Shown one piece after another: positions 35,075 to 44,600 of a DNA stretch of 64,000 nt; the first letter of the stretch is position 1, and each line of letters starts with the position of its first letter. Location: assembly GCA_964550855.1 (NCBI GenBank), contig CAZKBQ010000009.1, positions 1 to 64,000 of the forward strand. Reading direction: 5' to 3'. The notes under the pieces were generated by a model that saw only the letters and a program-made list of their open reading frames with translations, did no database searches and had not been told where the DNA came from. The position numbers and the translations under genes were made by a program. This DNA comes from JAGOBP01 sp964550855 (GTDB taxonomy: Bacteria; Chloroflexota; Anaerolineae; Fen-1058).

Positions 35075-37264
35075 TCAGCGCACGGTCGCGGGCAGGAACA
35101 GGGCGTGAGATAGCGGAAGCGCCTGCACCACGTTGGATGTATCCAGCGCCGTCGGGCCGGTACTCATCGCCTGCACGGTAACCGTGTATGGCAGACCGTC
35201 AGTCAGACCAGTCAGCATCAGGCCGGCTGCTAAGCCGACTTCGATGGTCGTCCCTTCGTTAGGCGGGGCGGCGTCGGCAGAAGGTTCTACTGTCACGAGG
35301 TAATGATCGACCTGGGCGGCCAGGTGCGGCTCGGTCAGCCATGAAGCATACAGCCGCCCATGGCCGACGGGGGCAGCCACCAGAACCATCGGCAAGTATT
35401 CATCTGCGCCGATATCGGGCGGCGCCAACAATGTCCGAGATTCACCGTCGATGTCGATGGTCAGTCCGCTGCCTACCGCCGCGTCGCGCGCCGCAGACCG
35501 GCCAAAGATGTGATAGTCAAAATCGGGCGCGCCAGGCGATACAAAATTCGCCGTGCCGGTAATCATCGTCTCCAGCCCCGTTATCACGCCGCGATAGGCG
35601 ACGTTGATGTTGGTTTCGGGAAATTGATTGTTGCTCCACAAGCCGCGGGTCAGAGTAACGATCGATCCGGGCTGCACGTGGAGGGCGTGCCCTGCACCGA
35701 TGTGTTCGATGCCGCCTGCATGATCGGCAAACAATGTGTAATCGAACACCACGCGCGACTCCGGCATGGTGGGCTTGACGGGGCCAATCACGATGGCGCC
35801 CGGCGCAAACAGGCCGTCGCTAACGGTGTTGCCGGCGATGGTGGTATGCGAGATTACACCGGCCATGCCTTGAAGCCACAGACCGCCGCCACCGCCGCCA
35901 TAGATCGTACCGGTGATGGCCAACAGGGCGTGGTTGGAGCCGATGATGCTGTTTTTGAGGATGACGTTGCCAAAGACTGGATCGAAGTGCGTAAAGGCCA
36001 ATCCACCGCCGCCCACCGGCCCCCGATAGTAACCGCCGTTGCCGCCGCGCGCCACATTGTTGACAACCAGCGCTCGATCCATGGCGACATTAGCATCATC
36101 GGATTGCAGCGCGCCGCCTTCGGCAATGGCCGCGCCCGGCGTTGGATTAAGGCCGTCGCCGCCCTGCGCCAGATTATCGCGCAGTACGGTATCCACGTAT
36201 TGAGCCTGGCCGTGTTCAAGGTAGAACGCCCCGCCGAAGGCGCCGCCGGCATCCCCGTTGGGCGCATTGCCGCCCAGCGCCCGATTGCCGATGGCCGTAA
36301 CGTGAGAGAAGTTGGCCACGGAGCCGTTGTAGAACGCGGCCGCGCCGCCCTGCGCGTCGGCGTAGAGGTAGTATTGAAAAGAATCGAACCACTCGCGGCC
36401 GGAGCCGTTGGTGTCGCCGGCCTGCGCCAGATTGTTGGTAAACGTGACGTACGAGGCGCTGACGATGACGCTGTAGACGTGCAGCGCGCCGCCCACTGCC
36501 ACGCCGCCCAGGTTTTGGCCGCGCCCACCTTGCGCCACGTTGTCCTCGAATCGCACGTTTTCCAGCAGGTTGAAAGTGGGCGGCGACAGGTAATTGCTCA
36601 TCGATAAAGCGGCGCCCACCGCCCGCCCGCCGATGGTCATATCCACCGCGCCGCCCTGCGCGCGGTTGTTGCGGAAGATCAGATTGCGCAGCGTGAGCGA
36701 TGAATAGACCGACTGTATGGCGCCCCCGTAAGCGGAAGTCTCGACTATCGAGCCGTAGTACACGCCTGCTGCCAGGCAGTTTTGCAGGATGAAGCCTTCC
36801 AGGCGCAGGGCCGAACTCTTAACCAGGATACCGCGATTCTCGCCTCCACCGTCGATGATAGTGGGATAGCGCTCCCAATCGGCAGTCGTCCAGTCATCGC
36901 CTGAGTATCCGCCCAAAATCGTGAGGTCTTTCTTGTTGATACACAATACCGCCGTGGTGTAGCCCAAGTCATAGCATTTGACCTGATTGGGTGGCAGCCG
37001 GTACGTGCCCTGCGCCACCAGGATTGTATCGCCGGAAACCGCGCGGGTGAGGGCGTAGCTGATCGATCGACAGGGCATCTCAGGCGAGCCACAATCTCGA
37101 TCGTCAAGGCCGGTGGTCGAAACGCGAATCGTGCCGGTGCCGCGTTGTGACGCGACGGGCGGCACGCTGGAAGTCAAGAGCATCAGCGCAGCGCCAATCA
37201 TCATGCCCGCCAGGAAAGGGCGGAACGATCGGGAATGCCAGAAGAGCGTCAGGAGGGTTTTCAA
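35075..37264 (-). CDS. Secreted right-handed beta-helix protein
   Basis: A 729-residue exported protein. The hydrophobic signal (about 16-33) is followed by TIRVSTTGLDDRDCGSPEMPCRSISYAL, the usual start of secreted parallel beta-helix proteins. Repeats with GGA/GGG turns and Asn ladders (AYGGAIQS, NLIFRNNRAQGGA and similar) then run to about 590. An FN3-like domain follows, and the protein ends ALFLPATVR, another LPxxxR-like tail. No catalytic residues are evident; adhesion or polysaccharide binding is inferred. The frame opens at TTG 37264 right after a TATAAT box; an ATG pair at residues 21-22 lies inside the signal. It is a close paralogue of the next upstream gene. Confidence 0.78.
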   Translation of the reverse strand: MKTLLTLFWHSRSFRPFLAGMMIGAALMLLTSSVPPVASQRGTGTIRVSTTGLDDRDCGSPEMPCRSISYALTRAVSGDTILVAQGTYRLPPNQVKCYDLGYTTAVLCINKKDLTILGGYSGDDWTTADWERYPTIIDGGGENRGILVKSSALRLEGFILQNCLAAGVYYGSIVETSAYGGAIQSVYSSLTLRNLIFRNNRAQGGAVDMTIGGRAVGAALSMSNYLSPPTFNLLENVRFEDNVAQGGRGQNLGGVAVGGALHVYSVIVSASYVTFTNNLAQAGDTNGSGREWFDSFQYYLYADAQGGAAAFYNGSVANFSHVTAIGNRALGGNAPNGDAGGAFGGAFYLEHGQAQYVDTVLRDNLAQGGDGLNPTPGAAIAEGGALQSDDANVAMDRALVVNNVARGGNGGYYRGPVGGGGLAFTHFDPVFGNVILKNSIIGSNHALLAITGTIYGGGGGGLWLQGMAGVISHTTIAGNTVSDGLFAPGAIVIGPVKPTMPESRVVFDYTLFADHAGGIEHIGAGHALHVQPGSIVTLTRGLWSNNQFPETNINVAYRGVITGLETMITGTANFVSPGAPDFDYHIFGRSAARDAAVGSGLTIDIDGESRTLLAPPDIGADEYLPMVLVAAPVGHGRLYASWLTEPHLAAQVDHYLVTVEPSADAAPPNEGTTIEVGLAAGLMLTGLTDGLPYTVTVQAMSTGPTALDTSNVVQALPLSHALFLPATVR

Positions 37265-37272
37265 GGGCCTCG

Positions 37273-37278
37273 ATTATA
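37273..37278 (-). promoter_or_regulatory. -10 box before the beta-helix gene
   Basis: TATAAT on the minus strand, 8 nt before TTG 37264, so the mRNA would start almost at the codon. CGAGG between them could serve as a weak ribosome-binding site if transcription starts slightly earlier. Confidence 0.5.
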
Positions 37279-37282
37279 TTCA

Positions 37283-37325
37283 CACAAAAAAAATCGACCT
37301 GTCAGGCGATTCTGACAGGTCGATT
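37283..37325 (-). terminator. Strong intrinsic terminator of the upstream beta-helix gene
   Basis: AATCGACCTGTCAG and CTGACAGGTCGATT form a perfect 14-bp stem with a 6-nt loop. On the minus strand the stem is followed by eight consecutive T, a textbook terminator, 36 bp after the stop at 37361. Confidence 0.93.
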
Positions 37326-37360
37326 GTAGGTCAAGACTCGACCAGGGTCAAGCGTTGATT

Positions 37361-39511
37361 TTAGCGAAAAGTACCGGGCAGTCTTACCGCATATGGATAC
37401 GGTGTGGCCGGGGTCGCATTGGAGCTGTCCAGCAGCGTATTGGAACTGTTGTAAGCCGCCAGCGTGAAGACATATTCCCGACCGTTGGTTAAGCCGGTCA
37501 AAGTCAGCGTCGATTTCAGGCCAACGTTGATCGTCGAGCCTTGAGCGGGCGGCGTGGCGCCGGGCGGCGTGACGACCGTGATGACGTAGTGATGGGTGCT
37601 GGCGGCCAGCAGATCGTTGGTCAGCCAGCTGAGTGTGATGCGACCGCTGCCGGTGGGGGCCGCGCCGAACACAAACGGGATATACTCGTCGGCACCGATG
37701 TCGGCCGGCGCAAATTCCGTGCGCGATTCGACATCCAGGTCCACCTGGTCGTCGCTATCCACGGCCTGGTTGCGCGCGGCCGAGTTGCCCAGGATATGAT
37801 AGTTGTAGTCGGGCGCGCCCGGCGACGCGAAGCGGGCGGCGCCGCTGAGCATGGTGCCCAGACCGTTGATGGTGCCTGCCGCGTAACCGCCGCTGTTGGT
37901 GTTGAGCGTGTTGTTGCTCCACAGGCCGCGCTTCAGGTTGATGGTGCTGCCCGCCTGAACATAGACCGCGCCGCTGCCGCCGGTGTGATCGGCAATGATC
38001 AGGTAATTGGCGTTAACGGTGGTGCCCGCGGCCGGCCCATACGGCCCGATGACCACTATCCCTGATCCGACCAGCCCACTATCGACGGTGTTGCGCGCCA
38101 GCGTCGAATGGGTGAGATTAACCGTCAACCCTTGCAACCACAATCCGCCGCCGCCGCCGCCCTGTAGCTGCCCGGTCGTGGCCAGCTGTACACGATTGTC
38201 GGCAATGATGCTGTTATTGACGTTGATCGTGAAATTGGAGGATTCAATACCGGTGAACGAAGCGCCACCGCCGCCCGCCGGCCCTTTGTACACGGTTCCA
38301 TTGCCGCCGCGCACGGTGTTGTTGATGATGGTCACTCGCTCCAGCGTGATATTGGCATCATCGCTGTGAAACGCCCCGCCTTCGGCCAGGCCGCCCGCGC
38401 CGGCAGCGGTGTTCGCACCGTCGCCGCCCTGGACCAGATTGTCACGCAATTCGGCATCGCGCAACGTTGTGTTGGCGTGTTCCACATAGAAGGCCCCGCC
38501 AAACGCCGCGCCCGATGTCCCGTTGGGTGTATTGCCGCCGAAAACCTGGTTGCCTGTGGCGGTCACGTACTGAAAATCGCCGACGGAATCGTTGTAGATC
38601 GACACGGCGCCGCCCTGCGCATCAGAATAGATGTAACCGCCCAGACCGCTGCCGTTGGATGAACCCGACTGCGCCACGTTGCCGGTGAAGGTGAGGCGCC
38701 GGCCGGTCACATACACCCGATAAGCGTGCATGGCCCCGCCGATGGCATTGCCGCCGCGCTGCACGCCGGTGCCGCCGATTGCCGAGTTGTTCTCAAAGAC
38801 CACATTGTCCAGCCAGACGTTGTACGGCGTCGTTCCGAAATTGTTGAACGCTAAGGCCGCGCCTACAGCGCTCCCGCCATATTCCAGATTGGTGTTACCG
38901 CCACGCGCCTGGTTGTGGCGGAAGATCATGTTGCGCAGTGTGATCGGCGCGAGCGTGGCCGACATTCCGCCGCCATAGGCGTGAATCGCCAGTTCAGTAC
39001 CGCTGGATGCGCCCTGCGCCAGACCGTCCTTGATGATAAAACCTTCCACCCGATAAGTGCCGTTCTGTAGCGCCATGCCGCGATATTGGTTCTGGCCGTC
39101 AATAACGGTGAGATACCGCGCCGGATCGGCCGCCGTCCAATCGTAACCCGAATACCCGCCCAGGATCGTCAGGTCTTTGCCGTTCACACACACCACTGCG
39201 CTGGTCACACCAAAGTCAGGGCAGGGCGTCGTCGGCGCGCTGGCTGCATCGTACGTGTAGACCCCTTCCGCCACCAGCACCGTGTCGCCCGACAGCGCGC
39301 GGCGGGTGCCATACTGGACTGTGCGGCACGGATTCTGCTCGGAGCCGCAGCTCTGATCATTCTGCCCCCACGGAGCCACCCGCACGATGCCGGTTCCGCG
39401 CTGCGCATATGAGATCGGTGTGTTGACGCTCAACGCGGCGGTCAGCAAACTGACCACCATTCCAACGATGGCGATTCTTGATAAGGTGTATTTGGGTGCT
39501 CTGGTATTCAT
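37361..39511 (-). CDS. Secreted right-handed beta-helix protein, paralogue
   Basis: A 716-residue exported protein starting MNTRAPKYTLSR, with TTGGAG 8 nt upstream; an earlier in-frame codon at 39556 lies on the -10 box and is rejected. Signal about 12-31, then RGTGIVRVAPWGQNDQSCGSEQNPCRTVQYG, the LTILGGYSGYDWTAADPARYLTVIDG block shared with its neighbour, a long Gly/Asn-rich beta-helix (about 130-600) and an FN3-like domain. The terminal sequence is AVRLPGTFR. It probably binds surface polysaccharide or mediates adhesion. It has its own promoter and a strong terminator. Confidence 0.78.
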   Translation of the reverse strand: MNTRAPKYTLSRIAIVGMVVSLLTAALSVNTPISYAQRGTGIVRVAPWGQNDQSCGSEQNPCRTVQYGTRRALSGDTVLVAEGVYTYDAASAPTTPCPDFGVTSAVVCVNGKDLTILGGYSGYDWTAADPARYLTVIDGQNQYRGMALQNGTYRVEGFIIKDGLAQGASSGTELAIHAYGGGMSATLAPITLRNMIFRHNQARGGNTNLEYGGSAVGAALAFNNFGTTPYNVWLDNVVFENNSAIGGTGVQRGGNAIGGAMHAYRVYVTGRRLTFTGNVAQSGSSNGSGLGGYIYSDAQGGAVSIYNDSVGDFQYVTATGNQVFGGNTPNGTSGAAFGGAFYVEHANTTLRDAELRDNLVQGGDGANTAAGAGGLAEGGAFHSDDANITLERVTIINNTVRGGNGTVYKGPAGGGGASFTGIESSNFTINVNNSIIADNRVQLATTGQLQGGGGGGLWLQGLTVNLTHSTLARNTVDSGLVGSGIVVIGPYGPAAGTTVNANYLIIADHTGGSGAVYVQAGSTINLKRGLWSNNTLNTNSGGYAAGTINGLGTMLSGAARFASPGAPDYNYHILGNSAARNQAVDSDDQVDLDVESRTEFAPADIGADEYIPFVFGAAPTGSGRITLSWLTNDLLAASTHHYVITVVTPPGATPPAQGSTINVGLKSTLTLTGLTNGREYVFTLAAYNSSNTLLDSSNATPATPYPYAVRLPGTFR

Positions 39512-39555
39512 TTGCCCGCTCCAATTTTCTAACCTTTGTAAACAACCACGACACA

Positions 39556-39584
39556 AGTCTAACCTTATGATACACCGACCTCAA
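39556..39584 (-). promoter_or_regulatory. Promoter of the beta-helix gene
   Basis: Minus-strand TTGAGG, 17 bp, TAGACT; the predicted start is about 40 nt before ATG 39511. Confidence 0.55.
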
Positions 39585-39684
39585 TAGAGAGGAAGTCATG
39601 TTGAGGCGATCCCAACACTTTCCCAACGGTACTTTAATCCTACGCCAACATTTTGCCAACGCTTTCCAGCGCGTTCAGCGGCGG

Positions 39685-42240
39685 TCACCGAGGGACTATC
39701 TGCACCCGATCGATCACGAAGCCCAACGTGCGATCGTCGGCGCTGAGGTGCAAGGCAGCGGGGTTAAAACTCGCGGTGTCAAAAGCCAATGTCGATGAGT
39801 CGCCGGCCGGCCGGGATTGAACCTGAAACGCATAAGTCTGCCATTCCCCATAGCGCGGTGTAAAGCGCCCAATCTCGCGCCCGTCCAATGACACGCTCAC
39901 TTCGGCGGGCGGCAGATCCTCCGGGCGAAACGTCATCGCGCGCACCGTGATCGTGATCGGAGCCGCCTCCGCCAACGGCAGATCGATGATGGCCCGATCG
40001 CTCGTCCAGCGCGCCGACGTCCCATCGGGCAAAATATCCTTGGCGTAAAAACCTGATCGTAGATAAGCTGCATCCAATGTGCCGACGTCGATCTCAATCG
40101 GCAGTGGCGCAGCACGCAAGTCTTTACGCTGCACATCATAGATCTCAAAGCCGTAATACGCCGGCTGAATCACCGCTGGATAATCGTAAAACGTCCCCAT
40201 CAAAGCGCGCAAAGTTGTGGAATACAGGCCCGCCGGCTTCAGATCGATAGCGTGATGCACCGCCGCCGGCAGGGGATCGATCGTCAGCAGCTGCACCGGC
40301 CGATTGGATGCGGCGGCCTGCGCCAAAACCCGATCGAGCACGGCGGCGACCGCGGCTTCGTCTTCGCTGCGGATCGTCGCCACATCGTGTCCAAAGGTAA
40401 AACGCAGCGGCACGCCCAACGCATCGGCCAGTGACGATTCCGGCGGATCGACCATGACCACGATGGCGTTCGGCTTCAGCTGCGCATTGAGCGCGGTCAG
40501 CGCATCCACCGCGCCAAAGAAATCACGCTGCGGCAGCACAAACCGTGCCTGATAGATCAGCCCGGCCATCAGGCCCAGCGTCAATGCCAGCGCCGCGCCA
40601 CGAGTGAGCCAGCGCCGACGCCAGTCCCACATTCCCCACAAGGCGTAAGCCGCAAAGATCATCAGCGTCGGCAGAACAATGGGCACATAGCGGCGCATGG
40701 CGTAGATGTGATACGGGGTGTTGAAGATGTTATACACGTATTGAATCGTCGTCAGCACGCCCACCGACAGGAACAGGCCCAGCCGCAGCAGCGCAGCGCG
40801 GCGCACCAGCCAAGCCGCGCCCCACGTCGCCAGCCCGATGCCGAGCGGCGTGATGTACCAGCCTATCCGCACCCAGTTCTGCGCGTCGAGCACGGGATAC
40901 TGCACGTTGCCGGGCCAGGCCGTGACAAAGCGGATCGGCTCGATGACGGGGCGCACGAAATAAGCAAAAATACTGATCGCCGTCAGCCCGCCCGCCAGCA
41001 GCCAGCGGGCGCGCTGCCGCGCCGCCGATGACAATGTCCGGCGACGCCAGCGCCGCCGCAGCGCGCTGACGGCGATGACCGTCGCCAGCATGCCGGCCGC
41101 GCCGCCGGCGGCGATCACCGGCGAGCGCTCCAGCAGGCGCGCCACACTGCCATACGTGTTCCAGGCATACGGCCAGTTGATGGCGATCAGATCGATCAAC
41201 ATGTGAACGGTGAAGATGCCCAGCGTCAGCGTGAACCACGTCCACGCGCGCGTCCACTGCCCGCGCGCCCGCACGGCGATCAACGCCACGCCGATCAACG
41301 CCAGCACCAGCGGCAGATCGATGCGCGTCAGCACGGCCGCGCCGAAGGCCGCGCCGCCGAAGACGCCCCAGATGGCGGGCGCCGATCGATCGTCGATCAG
41401 GACTTGAAAAGCCAGCAGGCCGCTGAAGACCAGCAGCAGCGTCAGCGGCTCGGTGGTGGGGTAGCGCGCAAAGTAGATGTGCGTGGGCGTGAGCGCCAGC
41501 AGCGTCGCGGCCAGCAGCGCCACCCGCCGATCGAACAGCTGTCGCGCCGCAAAATACACCGCCGCCAGGCTCAGCACACCCCACAGCGGCGTGACCAGCA
41601 GGCCCAGCTTCAGGCCGCCCAGACTGGTGCCTACGGCGACGAGCGCGGGATGCAGGGGCAAAAACTGAGGGATGATGCGCCCGGCGTCCGCGTCGTCCAG
41701 GTAATAGCCGACAAACTGTAGATAGCGCGTCTGCCACGCGGGCGGCTGCCGGCGCAGGGTCACGTCGGGATAGTCGCGCATGAGCCGCGACCAATCGTCG
41801 CCGGTCACGACAAATTGGCCGGTCTGCGCCAGGGTGCTGCTGATGTTCAGATACGTGCCCGCATCGGTGCCGCCCAGCACGTACTCGTGCGGCCGGAAGT
41901 ACACCACGGCGCTGCCGATAAGCAGGACTGCTAAACCGACTTCGTATCGTGTGGGGGCGCGGAAGATCGATCGGGGACGGCGGCGAAGCCAAAAGAGCAG
42001 CCCCACGGAGCAGACCCATTCGATCAGGCCGATCCAGCCGATCGAGTACGAGTTGATTGACGCCAGGATCACGCCGATCCAGCCGGTGACGATGACGGCG
42101 CTGATGACGGCGAGGAATACGGCCAGCGGCCAGTCGAGCGGGCGCGCGCTGGCGGCCCAGGCCAGCAACGCAGTGGTGATCAACGCGAGGCAGCCGGTGA
42201 CGAACAGGATCGCGGCCGGCGCGTCAACTACGCCGATCAT
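39685..42240 (-). CDS. Large GT-C-like membrane glycosyltransferase with C-terminal beta domain
   Basis: An 851-residue polytopic membrane protein. The outer loop has YVLGGTDAGTYLNISSTLAQTG with the acidic residue expected in GT-C enzymes; FLPLHPALVAVG and about a dozen hydrophobic helices follow to about residue 560. The last 170 residues form a soluble part ending in a carbohydrate-binding-like beta-sandwich (EVSVSLDGREIGRFTPRYGEWQTYAFQV). The start overlaps the stop of the Wzt-like ATPase gene by 4 bp (ATGA), so it is translated with it. It probably modifies the polymer made by this operon. Confidence 0.72.
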   Translation of the reverse strand: MIGVVDAPAAILFVTGCLALITTALLAWAASARPLDWPLAVFLAVISAVIVTGWIGVILASINSYSIGWIGLIEWVCSVGLLFWLRRRPRSIFRAPTRYEVGLAVLLIGSAVVYFRPHEYVLGGTDAGTYLNISSTLAQTGQFVVTGDDWSRLMRDYPDVTLRRQPPAWQTRYLQFVGYYLDDADAGRIIPQFLPLHPALVAVGTSLGGLKLGLLVTPLWGVLSLAAVYFAARQLFDRRVALLAATLLALTPTHIYFARYPTTEPLTLLLVFSGLLAFQVLIDDRSAPAIWGVFGGAAFGAAVLTRIDLPLVLALIGVALIAVRARGQWTRAWTWFTLTLGIFTVHMLIDLIAINWPYAWNTYGSVARLLERSPVIAAGGAAGMLATVIAVSALRRRWRRRTLSSAARQRARWLLAGGLTAISIFAYFVRPVIEPIRFVTAWPGNVQYPVLDAQNWVRIGWYITPLGIGLATWGAAWLVRRAALLRLGLFLSVGVLTTIQYVYNIFNTPYHIYAMRRYVPIVLPTLMIFAAYALWGMWDWRRRWLTRGAALALTLGLMAGLIYQARFVLPQRDFFGAVDALTALNAQLKPNAIVVMVDPPESSLADALGVPLRFTFGHDVATIRSEDEAAVAAVLDRVLAQAAASNRPVQLLTIDPLPAAVHHAIDLKPAGLYSTTLRALMGTFYDYPAVIQPAYYGFEIYDVQRKDLRAAPLPIEIDVGTLDAAYLRSGFYAKDILPDGTSARWTSDRAIIDLPLAEAAPITITVRAMTFRPEDLPPAEVSVSLDGREIGRFTPRYGEWQTYAFQVQSRPAGDSSTLAFDTASFNPAALHLSADDRTLGFVIDRVQIVPR

Positions 42241-43493
42241 GCCCGGCCCGCGATGACGGTTTCTGCTTGCGGCGCATGCTGCCAGCGGGCGGGCAGATGC
42301 ACCACGCCGGACTCATTCCAGCCGGTGCGTGAGCGAACTTCAAGCGGATAAAGGCGGTGATGGTGATCGATGGCGACGGTGGAGTCGCGGTTGTAGATGG
42401 CGACGGTGAGCTCGTATTCGCCGGGATTGAGCGGGAGCGCGTCGATGATGTAGTCCACCGTGCCGTCGCCTTCGATGTAGGGGATGTCGTAGCCGTCGGC
42501 CACCGAGTTGGGACCGTTGATGTGCAGGCCGTCGCGGCGGTAAAACGCCAGTCCAAACGTGGGCGTCTCCAGCCGCTCGTGTGCGCGGTAATGCAGGCGC
42601 AGCGTAAAGGCTTCGCCGGTCTTGAATTGGGTGCGAGGTTGACCGTCGGCGCCCAACAGTTCCACCTGCACGATCTCGGCTTGATAGGTGCCAAAGCGAT
42701 TGGCCGAGCGCGCGGCGATGGTGGGCGCTCGGCGCTTGATCTTGACCTGGGCCTGCTCGTCCGTGTACTCGCCGCCGAGCAGCGCCGGGTCGCCGTCGGC
42801 GCGCAGCAAGCCGTCGGAGATCCACAAGGCCCGGTTGCACAACTGCTGAATCTGGCCCATGCTGTGCGAGACCAGCACCAGCGTAACACCCTGCGTCTGC
42901 AATTCCGTCAGCCTTTCGGCGCACTTGCGTTGAAAGGCCGCGTCGCCCACGGCCAGCACCTCGTCGATCAGCAGGATGTCGGGGTTAAGCGCGGTGCTCA
43001 CGGCAAAGCCCAGCCGCACGATCATGCCCGACGAGTAGTTGCGAACCTGCACGTCGATGAACGGGCCGATGTCGGCGAAATCGATGATGGCGTCCAGCTG
43101 GCGTTTGATCTCGGCCCGGGAGATGCCCAGGATGGAGGCGTTGAGAAAAATGTTCTCGCGCCCGGTCAGATCGGGGTGAAAGCCGGTACCCAATTCCAGC
43201 AACCCGGCGATGCGTCCCTGCGTGTGGATGCGGCCGGTGGTCGGCTCGATCACACGACTCATGAGCTTGAGCAGCGTGCTCTTGCCGGAGCCGTTGGTGC
43301 CGATGATGCCCACGCGCTCGCCGGGCTGAATCTCAAACGACACGTCGCGCAACGCCCAGAAGGTGCCGCCGCTGACGCGTTCGTGGTCGGCGCGCTGGCG
43401 CCGCCGGATCAGCAGCTCCTGCAGCGAGCGAGCGCGCCCCAGGTTGAGGTCGAACTTTTTGGCGACGTGATCGAAGACGATGGCCGGCGTCAC
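42237..43493 (-). CDS. Polysaccharide ABC exporter ATPase with C-terminal Wzt-like domain
   Basis: A 418-residue ATPase of the TagH/Wzt group. The nucleotide-binding domain (about 1-245) has Walker A GTNGSGKS, the signature YSSGM, and Walker B ILLIDEVLAVGD, with GLLELGTGFHPDLTGRENI typical of polysaccharide exporters. The C-terminal domain (about 265-405, FKTGEAFTLRLHYRAHERLETPTFGLAFYRRDG) resembles the Wzt glycan-terminus recognition domain. Its membrane partner (Wzm/TagG) is not in the window. GTG start, with AAGG about 10 nt upstream. It lies between an epimerase and a GT-C gene in one operon. Confidence 0.9.
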   Translation of the reverse strand: MTPAIVFDHVAKKFDLNLGRARSLQELLIRRRQRADHERVSGGTFWALRDVSFEIQPGERVGIIGTNGSGKSTLLKLMSRVIEPTTGRIHTQGRIAGLLELGTGFHPDLTGRENIFLNASILGISRAEIKRQLDAIIDFADIGPFIDVQVRNYSSGMIVRLGFAVSTALNPDILLIDEVLAVGDAAFQRKCAERLTELQTQGVTLVLVSHSMGQIQQLCNRALWISDGLLRADGDPALLGGEYTDEQAQVKIKRRAPTIAARSANRFGTYQAEIVQVELLGADGQPRTQFKTGEAFTLRLHYRAHERLETPTFGLAFYRRDGLHINGPNSVADGYDIPYIEGDGTVDYIIDALPLNPGEYELTVAIYNRDSTVAIDHHHRLYPLEVRSRTGWNESGVVHLPARWQHAPQAETVIAGRA

Positions 43494-43505
43494 GACGAAT
43501 ACACC

Positions 43506-44528
43506 TTATGCGAACAAGTGCGGGTTGGCGTCGATCCACTGCCACAGGCGGGCGACGCCATCGGGCATGGCGACGCGCGGCTGCCAGTGAAGATCGCGCT
43601 GTGCTTTGCGAATATCGCTGATATACACCGGTTGATCGCCGGGTCGCCAGTCGCCGCGGGCGACTGCGATCGATCGGCCGGCGAGCGACTCCAAAAATGG
43701 GCCGAATTCCGCCCAGATTGACATGGTGCTGTCCGGGCCGCCGCCAATGTTGTAAACCTGTCCGGCGGCAGTGTCGATGTGGTCGGCCGCGGCCTGATAA
43801 GCGGCAATCAGATCGTCGATCCACAGCACGTCGCGTACTTGCTTGCCGTCGCCGTAGATCGTGATGGGGCGGCCGAGCCGCGCCGCGATGCAGAAGTGGG
43901 CCACCCAGCCCTGATCTTCCACGCCGAACTGGCGCGGGCCATAGATGCAGCTCTGCCGGAAGACCACGGTTTTCAGCCCGTAAATGCGGTGATAATCACG
44001 CACATACTGATCGCCGGCGCCTTTGCTGCAGCCATAAGGCGAATGGAAATCGAGCAGGCGATCTTCAGGAACGCCCAACGGCAGATCGCGATAGCGATAG
44101 CGCGTCACTTCTTCCACGATGGCGATGTCTTCCATGCCGCCGTAGACTTTGTTGGTGGACGCGTAAAAGACCACGGCGTGCGGGGCATTGGCGCGCACCG
44201 CCTCCAGCACGTTGAAGGTGCCCAGCGCATTGATCTCAAAATCTTCGCGGGGATCCTTGACCGAGGTGGTGACGGCCACCTGGCCGGCGAAGTGATAGAC
44301 CCGATCGATCTCGGCGGGCAGGGCGGCCTGCAGCGCCTCAAAGTCGCGCACGTCGCCGTGGATAAAGGCCAGCCGTTCGCCGTGGCGCTGTCGCAGCCAA
44401 TCCAGGTTGAGCGGCGCGCCGCGGCGCGATAAGTTGTCGAAGACGATCACGTAATCGCCGCGTGCCAGATGATAATCGGCCAGGTTGGCGCCGATGAAGC
44501 CGGCGCCGCCGGTAATAAAGACGTTCAC
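43506..44528 (-). CDS. NAD-dependent nucleotide-sugar epimerase (CDP-paratose 2-epimerase-like)
   Basis: A 340-residue short-chain dehydrogenase of the extended type. VFITGGAGFIGANLA is the NAD loop; YHFAGQVAVTTS, the long insert ASTNKVYGGMED, and the catalytic Tyr-Lys in SPYGCSKGAGDQY fit the CDP-tyvelose/paratose 2-epimerase group better than GalE. It makes a nucleotide sugar for the neighbouring glycosyltransferases. GTG 44528 is chosen: GGGAG lies 10 nt upstream and a TATAAT box sits within the longer frame up to 44582. Confidence 0.85.
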   Translation of the reverse strand: MNVFITGGAGFIGANLADYHLARGDYVIVFDNLSRRGAPLNLDWLRQRHGERLAFIHGDVRDFEALQAALPAEIDRVYHFAGQVAVTTSVKDPREDFEINALGTFNVLEAVRANAPHAVVFYASTNKVYGGMEDIAIVEEVTRYRYRDLPLGVPEDRLLDFHSPYGCSKGAGDQYVRDYHRIYGLKTVVFRQSCIYGPRQFGVEDQGWVAHFCIAARLGRPITIYGDGKQVRDVLWIDDLIAAYQAAADHIDTAAGQVYNIGGGPDSTMSIWAEFGPFLESLAGRSIAVARGDWRPGDQPVYISDIRKAQRDLHWQPRVAMPDGVARLWQWIDANPHLFA

Positions 44529-44570
44529 GCTGCCGGTGCTCCCATCCAATCGATTGTGATGCGAACGGCT

Positions 44571-44576
44571 ATTATA
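44571..44576 (-). promoter_or_regulatory. -10 box before the epimerase gene
   Basis: Minus-strand TATAAT; it lies about 43 nt before the GTG start and is the main reason for rejecting the longer frame. No good -35 is seen, so it may be a secondary promoter within the operon. Confidence 0.45.
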
Positions 44577-44600
44577 CTGCATTCGCCCGGGGGCACGGGG

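Noticed and set aside
42357..43721. A 454-codon open frame on the plus strand
   Set aside because: Antisense shadow of the Wzt-like ATPase and epimerase genes.
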